Source: Nelumbo lutea
Lineage: Eukaryota > Streptophyta > Magnoliopsida > Proteales > Nelumbonaceae
Length of the DNA: 64,000 bases
NCBI GenBank assembly: GCA_022828595.1
Contig: JAKGHH010000004.1
Span: 78,334,270 to 78,398,269 of the forward strand
Direction of reading: 5' to 3'
A program made the translations under genes and the position numbers. Below, piece by piece: positions 56,844 through 64,000 of the stretch. The notes beneath the pieces were generated by a model that searched no databases, was not told where the DNA came from, and worked only from the letters and a program-made list of their open reading frames with translations. Each line of letters starts with the position of its first letter. Positions within the stretch are counted from its first letter, which is position 1.

Positions 56844-58891
56844 AGAGGTCATATGAATTATTCTCTAGTGCTATATAAATGATTATTGGCATTCAAATTT
56901 TTTATTGTTTGTGACACATTCCATGTCCTCCACCCCCACCCCAATGGCCTAGAAATCCCTACTTTTACGTGTATATTTCTCCCCTTGCCCACTCCCCACC
57001 CAAATGGTCGCCCCCTCCCGCCAATGGTCCATCCATGTTTACTCTCCCCCAATCCACTTTAGGTTTTGCCCCCTCAGAAAAATTCTTGACTCCGCTCCTA
57101 CCTATAGTAATTTCTAGCTACCACTAAAATTGCTGCATCTTCCTTTGCATCATTTTGATGCAACGGTTATTCTTCGTGTTCCTTTTCTTTAGTTCCATGG
57201 GGTTACACAATAGGGGTAAGGTGGGATTTGATTGCAAGTTACCACTACAACAACCAAGACCATATGAACTAAAAAGTCGATAATTGTTGGCATTAATATA
57301 ATCCGATGAACATTCTACTAAAAATTATATAACACCAGGGTTCAAACATAAATTATATAACACCAGGGCCAAGTTCGTGCATTGAGCGTTTCGAATGTTT
57401 GATATTTTGCTAGAGCTCTTATCCAATAACATTATACATAACAATACACCCAATATATGGTGTATCATATCCAGGCTTTGGACATTGCATGATGCACCTT
57501 ATTTCCATTGAGAGTAAATCTTCCAAGTCCATGGTCACATGCAACTCCCATTCAAACACAAAACGCCAACCTTCGAAATAAAAGAATAAAAGAAAAAGAA
57601 AATCAATTGATCTGATGTCTCAAGTTTAATGCAAATATCGGTGTATTTGTGTTGTGTTTCATTAAGGGTTACATGTTGCATGCAACTATGGTTGCAATTG
57701 ATTTTTTTTTTCTCAGGAAAATTATTAATCATACCCTTAATTTTAGGAGTTGTCTCAAGTCAATCCCCAAATTTTAAAACGTGTCTCTGTAGTATCTGAA
57801 TCTTCAAAGTGTGTCTAATAAGTCCCCACCGTTAAATGTCCATCAATCATCTATATCATGTGATGACATGTGACTTAAAAACTTTTTAAAATGTCAAAAT
57901 TATGGCAGCTCTAGTTAACTTATGGCAAGAAGAAAAAAGATGAACAATGTTTTTGTTCTTTATTGATATTATTTTTAAAACGTTAATTTTTTTTTTAATT
58001 TTTTTTTAAATATATAATTTTTATTGATATTAAACTTTAAAATCGCCTTTATATGCTATTACCAAAAAAAATATTGTTCATCACTTTCTACATTGAACTA
58101 AAATAGACATATGTAAACACAAGGCAAAAATTCCAGTCGCCCGTGAAACAACCAATGCAACCTTTTTAACAGTGTAGACATTAGTGAAAGGGGCATCGAT
58201 GTCTTCAGTCTGGAGTTGTTCGTTTATGTTGCACAGAATCTCAACTTGTGTCTCGGAGAAAGGCCAGCCATTGATGACAGCTTCTTACGCTCTTCAGACC
58301 TTAGCGACAGTGACAAGCTTCATTTTTCTACTGAAACTTCAACTGTCTAAGTTTATATGGATGATGGATGTTGCAGTCTTCCTCTCTGCTAAATTTGCAA
58401 CCTAAACCTTTGATTCGCCGGAGAAACCTAAATCTATTATTCACTCATCTTCAACGGATCGAGCAGGACAACAACGACAAGCTTCTCCCTAAATCTTCTC
58501 TCTCTCTCTCTCTCTCTCTTCATGTCTTGTCTTACTATCTCTTCCTACCCCCTATCTTCTCTATCGCCACCAACCTTACATCACCGAACAAAGCCTCCTC
58601 GCTGAACTTGCTGCTACTAAGATAGTCACACCATTGTTTCACCTAAAAATCAGACTTCTATTCGAGTTGATTGTTGAAGCCATTGCATTAAAGCTGCCCT
58701 CCGGTTCTAAAGCTGTACTTGTGTTTCAAAACCGTTGCGTCAAATTCCCCCATTCAGAAATCAAACCTGGAAATAAGCATCGGTTATCCATGTTGAAGTC
58801 ACAATAGCAATCTCATGGGTACCCCTGTTGTAACGGCGTGTGTTGTATGAAAGGCCACAAGATTTATTTTAGCTTTTCTTTTGTTGCACCT
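56844..58891. other. Intergenic, no supported gene
   Basis: Includes a (CT)n run at about 58497-58519 and a stretch at 57740-57900 (AATTTTAGGAGTTGTCTCAAG and similar) of the kind found in plant dispersed repeats. Short open frames at 58184-58625 have no recognised similarity. Confidence 0.4.
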
Positions 58892-59145
58892 TAGGCTTAG
58901 TTTGGTTAGTAATCTGAATTAGAATCGAAATCTTTTGGAATCAGAATTCAAATGGTCTATTCCTATAGTTTGTTTGGTTCAGACAATAATGAAGATAAAA
59001 ATTGAAATCAGTAAGAATAAGGTTTTATTCTCAAAGAAAAGATGGAGAATAACCATTCCCTCAAATGGAAAAATGACATTTCAGTAAGAATGGGAATGAA
59101 AATCCGATTCCATCCAACCAAACAGTTGGAATCGGAATGGGCCTT
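58892..59145. mobile_element. MITE copy B (inverted relative to 49408-49694)
   Basis: It shares GATTAGAATC(A/G)AAATCTTT-like, AATGGTCTATTC and GATTCCATCCAAC with the reverse complement of copy A, in the same order. It is shorter than copy A at the right end. Confidence 0.6.
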
Positions 59146-59704
59146 AATTGATAATAAGTTGACATTTATAGGTTTTAGTTTAGTTTTGTTTTGTGTTTTT
59201 TTCATTCATGAGTCTAAATTGGTTATAGGGTGGGCCTGACTGACCGAGACTGCTAGGTGCTTGGCTAGTTAATGTCAAGTGCAAAACCCCCAATATCTGG
59301 CCGAAACCCCTCTCTTATAAATTGGTTACACCTGCTTGTTTGGAATTAATATGTTTGTGTGTATACATAGCATGAGATTATACTTGCTTACACCCAGAAT
59401 TAAAAACGTGTACACGAGATCAACACCTGTGCGTGTATATAGAACGGCACACATTTCGCTTAAACAAAGTCCAACTCACATTGGGAGTGGTTATTTGAAA
59501 GATAATTACTTATTCTAATAAGTTATCACAAGAATTTGGTGAAAAAGACACTTATTTGAAACCGGGGTAGCATAGGTATTTTTTAAAGTGGTGTGGCGAG
59601 CTAATATAAACAAAAAAGAAAATAAGCATTTATTGAATAAGCATTTAAAAATAAACTAAAATTTTTAAGTGCTTAAACTCCCCAAACGCAAATAGGTGCA
59701 TAAT

Positions 59705-60193
59705 TAGGAGTGCAAGTCGGGTAGTTTGGGTCGGGTTTATGGTCAACTTAGGGCCCGATCTTAAAATTTGGGCTTAAGGCCCGAGCTCGAGGTCAAGCCT
59801 GATTTTTTCAATCCGAACCCAGCCCACCCTATAATTTGATGCACTCGGGTTGGGCTTGGGTCCGGGCCGGCCTCGGGTTGATCAATGAATCCATTCTAAA
59901 ATTATGCATATATAATTTATACAAATATATATACATATATTTATGTATGTATGTAAATATGTATGCAAAATATCTATACAAATGTTATATATACAAATAT
60001 ATATGCAACATTTACATATATATATATATATATGTATAAATGTATATAGCCTGAACCCGGCCTAAAAAATAAAAAAGCCCGACTTCTTGGGCCCAAACCC
60101 ATCTCGTAGGTCAAAAATCCAAGCCCAACCCGTATAAATTTCTAGGTTGAACCGGTTTGACATCAAACCGAACCCGCCCAAGTTGCACCCGTA
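59705..60193. mobile_element. hAT-type MITE
   Basis: 489 bp, flanked by TGCATAAT (59697-59704) and TGTATAAT (60194-60201), an 8-bp duplication with one transition. The ends are TAGGAGTGCAAGTCGGG and TACGGGTGCAACTTGGG. The subterminal parts are rich in GGGCCCGA words, as in the MITE at 11802-12306, and the core is (AT)n-like (59900-60050). Confidence 0.88.
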
Positions 60194-60300
60194 TGTATAA
60201 TGGTGTAGTCTTGATTCAAAATAAGTGCTTATTTGACTAAGGATGCACGCCCGAATTCATCGTTAAAATATAGGGTTTAAGGGTAAGGTTTAGTTTAATG

Positions 60301-60476
60301 TTAGGATTTAAAATTTAGGATTTTTGTACAAAATTCAACAACAAAAGGTTAGGATTTAAAATTTAGGATTTTCGTATACAATTCAACAATAAAAGCATCC
60401 TAGTTTAAAGTTAGTGTTTTGTTTAATGTTAAGGGTTTAAAAATTAAGATTTTCGTATAAAATCAACAACAAAAGC
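60301..60476. repeat. 48-bp tandem repeat, three copies
   Basis: Units at 60301-60348, 60349-60396 and 60429-60476 each contain TTTAGGATTTT-like words and end in CAACAA(C/T)AAAAG. A 32-base spacer separates copies two and three. Confidence 0.75.
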
Positions 60477-61343
60477 AACCTACGATGGTAGGACCATAGG
60501 ACTGTAGGAGCGAATATGTGATCGCCCTAATTGGATCAGTTTAGGTGGCGGTCAAATATTTGAACGCAAAGACATCAATACCCTTTCATTATGCCCTAAA
60601 ATAAAGGCATAGAACGGACTCCAAGGCCATTTAGGGTCATTTACAACCCATAAGTATTGCATCTCTTTGCGCTTTTTGTTTCTCCTTCTACCCGCTCGCG
60701 GCCTCCATCCCTCTCTGCAGCTGCTCTATTACTGCGTCGAAGAGGTAGTTAACGCTTTCCCCCGCCGTTGTGATTGTTTCTCATTTTTCTTCCCTTTCCG
60801 ATTTCATTGTTCACCGATAGATCATTTTGTTGATATTTTGGGAATATATAGTGATTATATTACTTTTATGATTCTCTCCATGGCTGGAGACTGCCAAAAC
60901 AACTGGAGCTTGGTGATATTCGGTTTAGATTTCGGCATTGATTTTGACTTCTATGCTGCTTACCTTTTTTTTTTTTTTTAACTTCTGATGCTTCTGTGCC
61001 GTGGTAATCCACCAATGTTTTTTGTTTTCTACCTTCTCTTATGTCAGTTATTCGACATCCGCAGAGATGGGTTACTGGTGTCACTGATTTAGAGGATCTT
61101 ATTAAGCTTCAAATCCATTTTCTGTTATTATTGCTTTTGTTCGAAAAGGCCTGCTTGGTTGATGTACGAGTTACATATTTTGTTTATTTTGATCTTGTAA
61201 TATATCCGAACATTAGCCTTTTAAATGTAATTTTCAATTAGTGAACTACCTGTTCATCCTTGTAGAAAAGAAGGTTGTCATCGACTTTTAGTTTATTCAG
61301 TTCGATTTCTGTTAATGTGTTTTCCTTGGGTCATCTCGTGTAA
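60477..61343. other. Possible 5' end of a gene, not resolved
   Basis: A C/T-rich stretch at 60660-60720 followed by mixed sequence resembles a plant 5' leader, and a possible donor (GAG|GTAGTT) lies near 60753. The longest plus frame (60667-60981) ends in a T run and resembles no family I know. I cannot support a gene. Confidence 0.25.
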
Positions 61344-61861
61344 AAATGAGGTTTTTTTTTCCCGCACCTGTCAGTTTTTATCTATTTATGTCTATTGTTT
61401 CATGCATAAGCATGTCCATGTCAAGTGACTACCAAGTATTGTGCTGTGAAATTTGTTTTGGTCTTTGTTACTTTATAGTTTCATAGCCTTGAGTTTTTTT
61501 TTTTTTCCCCTCTAAATTAAGTATTGTGTTTTAGTTATTTGTGTTCTCTGCATGTGCGTATTTGGGTGGGTGAATGGGTTGGGGTCTTGGGGGTGGTGGT
61601 ATAAATGAGGTTTTTTTTTCCCGCACCTGTCAGTTTTTATCTATTTATGTCTATTGTTTCATGCATAAGCATGTCCATGTCAAGTGACTACCAAGTATTG
61701 TGCTGTGAAATTTGTTTTGGTCTTTGTTACTTTATAGTTTCATAGCCTTGAGTTTTTTTTTTTTTTCCCCTCTAAATTAAGTATTGTGTTTTAGTTATTT
61801 GTGTTCTCTGCATGTGCGTATTTGGGTGGGTGAATGGGTTGGGGTCTTGGGGGTGGTGGTA
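61344..61861. repeat. Near-identical 259-bp tandem duplication
   Basis: Copy 1 (61344-61602) and copy 2 (61603-61861) appear identical apart from one T in a poly-T run (13 against 14). Both contain CATGCATAAGCATGTCCATG and GGGTGGGTGAATGGGTTGG. This is a very young duplication or an assembly artefact. Confidence 0.92.
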
Positions 61862-62308
61862 TGTTCTCGTATCTCCTCAATTAGTTCAATTCAGCTTAGT
61901 GCTTTTGACTTATCAAGTAATTATTTGCCTTCTCGTTCAGGGAAGCAGGCCACATTATTTTAGTACTACCTATGGATGCTTGTATCTATGTTTTACCTGT
62001 TGGATCCATGGTTATCGAATTTTGTTTGACTGATTTATGTTAGTGTTAGGAATTTTTTGTTTATAAAGTGATTGAAGCAGGTCACTACTTTTGGATGCTC
62101 TTATTTTGCTGCATTGTGTGTTTTAATGATGAAATCTTGAGTTGACAAGCTTGTGAATGCGTTTTTGAGTCTGAAAGCAGCCACTTTGTGTAAAAATGCC
62201 AGAGGATAGGTCTGTATCTGTTTTAGCCCTTTCAAGATCCATACAGCTGGGACCAACATTGGCTCATGACCCAGTTGGATACACTTAGTTGGATTCATGC
62301 CCCTCAAG

Positions 62309-62331
62309 TTTTTTTTTTTTTTTTTTTTTTT
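62309..62331 (-). repeat. Poly-A tail of a short retro-insert (plus strand poly-T)
   Basis: A poly-T run of about 22 to 24 bases plus TGATCAATGCCACGG is flanked by the direct repeat CCCTCAAG(T). On the minus strand this is a body of some 20 bases with an A tail between short target duplications, as left by a severely 5'-truncated retroposition. Confidence 0.45.
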
Positions 62332-62706
62332 GATCAATGCCACGGCCCTCAAGTTTTGTTTGATTGATTAATGTTAATGTGTTATAAAGGTCTGTTTCCA
62401 TTTGTTCAAGCATACTCCTAAGCAGTCAACAGTGGTTCTAGACATTCATTTGCTATTTGGCTAGCTATTTGGTATAGGTATGCTTATTATTTTAGATAAT
62501 TGGTTCCAAACACTTAGTCGATAATCATGGAATAATAAATGTAATGGTAAGTCTGGCATAATAAATGTTTTCTTCCTTCCTTACTTTTTTCTTGCCTCAA
62601 GAAGGTAACAGTATACTATCATTATATTACTGAAAGATAAAAGGTGTACTAAAAAATGTGTGTAACAAACGAAGATGAAGAATTATAAAGCTAGTGATCT
62701 GTTTCT

Positions 62707-63734
62707 CTAGAAAAAAAAACATTCTCCAGTCTCCACCTGGGACTGGATAGCCCATCTGCTATGGAGTTCAATTCCTTGGTAAATGGTATTCCATTTATGA
62801 TGATCTCTGGTTTCATTCAGGAAATGTTCCAATCTCCACTGGCCCTTTCCTATGCCTTTATGCATTATTGTGTTAACTGAGTCCTCTTTAGTGGCTGGAG
62901 AAAGAGGTTTATCTGTCTTGCAATCCTCCATGAGGGAGATGGCTTCATTCTTGATGGAATTGGCAGTACCTAATGGCCCACTGAAAGCCCTAAGGATACT
63001 GCCATCATCTCTAAAGAAGACACCCCCTGGTACCACTGCCATCTGGATTGCCTCAAGAACTACCATCAAATAGAAGCCTGGCTTTATAACTTTCTTTCTG
63101 AAATAGTAGTCTGCTAGGCATTTGAACCACTGTAATGCCATGGAAACCTTCATAGATGAGCATCCACGAGTTAAACATGTTTGGAGAATGGTCTCACAGG
63201 ATCTTGTGAGTCACAGCTTTATTGCCAAAAATCTTTCTATTTCTTTCCTCCCATATCCCCGACATGACCACAAGAGTGACATCTCTCCAATATCTCCTCC
63301 ATCTTCCCTAACAGGGAGCAATTTCATTACCGGAGGAAATCACTTATGGTTTCTGAAGCAACTATTCCGCATCTTACCACATTAAAAAAAGAAGCAACAA
63401 TCTTCTTCTTTACTCAAATTGGGGGAGGAGGTAACTAGCAGCAGATTCTTCTTCTTGGAGACACATGACATATACATGGGGTTAGATCCAATGTCTTCCT
63501 AGTCTTTTTATTTTAACACATTACAAGTCTTGGTTCTCCTAGGAATTTCCTTCAACGAAAAAGAGGTACTCGGAGGGGAGTGTGAGTTATGGGATTCCAG
63601 ATTCTGCCTTCCAGTAAAATTCTGATTTTTGGAAATGTTACGATGGCCTGAAAACAAGATATAGTGGAGAACTGCTTGGATGGATTAAGTTTCCATGCCC
63701 AACTGTTGGGGATGGAAGGGGAGGGATAGACCAT
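62707..63734 (-). pseudogene. LINE 3' part: zinc-binding RVT region and RNase H
   Basis: Read on the minus strand in order: 63734-63540 WAWKLNPSKQFSTISCFQAI with IWNP, matching the zf-RVT region (W.L.PSG.FSV.S); about 63290-63205 GIWEERNRKIFGNKAVTHKI, the conserved IW.ERN.R.F block; then 63153-62707 WFKCLADYYF, VVLEAIQMAVVPGGVFFRDD and SILRAFSGPLGTANSIKNEA, an RVT_3-type RNase H. Frames differ between blocks, and stops occur. It is the C-terminal part of a plant L1-type element, no longer coding. Confidence 0.75.
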
Positions 63735-64000
63735 GAAGGTTTCAAAAGTGCTACTTCCTCTAGTTCTTCTCTGCTTAGTGGTCTAGAAAGGTCCAGTTGC
63801 AATTCTGATCTAGTTCTCCTCTCAGTGTCAAGAAGACACAACTGCCTACAGCCTATCAGTTTCTAGAGTGTCTATGATTCTGTGGGAAGTAAGGAGGAGG
63901 TAAGCCAAAGACCTTTCATGGTTTCACCCCATCAGAAGTGACAGGTCTGTCTAAAAGACTACGTGGTTCCTGTTTCCTATGTCTTATCTAATGAAAGAGT
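63735..64000. other. Probable upstream LINE sequence at the window edge
   Basis: The minus strand reads ELQLDLSRPLSREELEEV, which has the flavour of the (L)..P(L/F)S.EE(V) block of LINE polyproteins, but it is too short to be sure. The window ends here. Confidence 0.35.

Noticed and set aside
60667..60981. 104-codon frame as exon 1 of a gene
   Set aside because: Ends in a poly-T run and resembles translated leader and intron sequence; no protein motif.

Overview
This window is nuclear DNA of a flowering plant, probably a woody or repeat-rich species. It has genes with many short exons and GT-AG introns, a long AT-rich intergenic background, and dense nested retrotransposons and MITEs. I see no operons, ribosome-binding sites, CRISPR arrays or prokaryotic signatures.

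Three host genes can be supported, all on the minus strand. (1) 3257-10586 holds eight in-frame exons of the MutL-type mismatch-repair gene PMS1. The GHKL ATPase and the first endonuclease motif are present, but homology stops at an exon boundary and the last roughly 125 codons are not in the window. (2) 42049-45411 is a four-exon gene for a small conserved plant protein of about 160 residues with an EF-hand-like segment. (3) 51619-53110 is a five-exon gene for a 304-residue ARM/TOG-repeat protein. Exon phases join cleanly in all three.

Much of the rest is mobile DNA. The left edge (1-1290) carries a deleted Ty1/copia element and a Ty3/gypsy pol scrap. Two related Tat-lineage Ty3/gypsy elements lie in opposite orientation at 11368-22298 (+) and 27256-36855 (-). 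Each has LTRs beginning TGATG and ending CATCA, 5-bp target duplications, gag, protease, reverse transcriptase, two RNase H domains and integrase. Each also has a separate gene between pol and the 3' LTR that reads antisense to pol and carries its own two introns. Both elements are broken by stops, frameshifts and deletions. Between them sits a third LTR (24764-25700) with a 15-bp minisatellite array beside it and another inside it.

The right half (37-64 kb) is AT-rich intergenic DNA around the two smaller genes. It holds LINE fragments, a clean solo LTR with perfect target duplications (54777-55511), several hAT-type MITEs with 8-bp target duplications, other terminal-inverted-repeat elements, and tandem duplications, including an almost identical 259-bp pair at 61344-61861.

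I did not find a previously undescribed multi-gene system. The signals most worth a second look are the spliced antisense gene kept in both gypsy elements, the PMS1 truncation at an exon edge, and the family of hAT-like MITEs, one of which sits inside an LTR.
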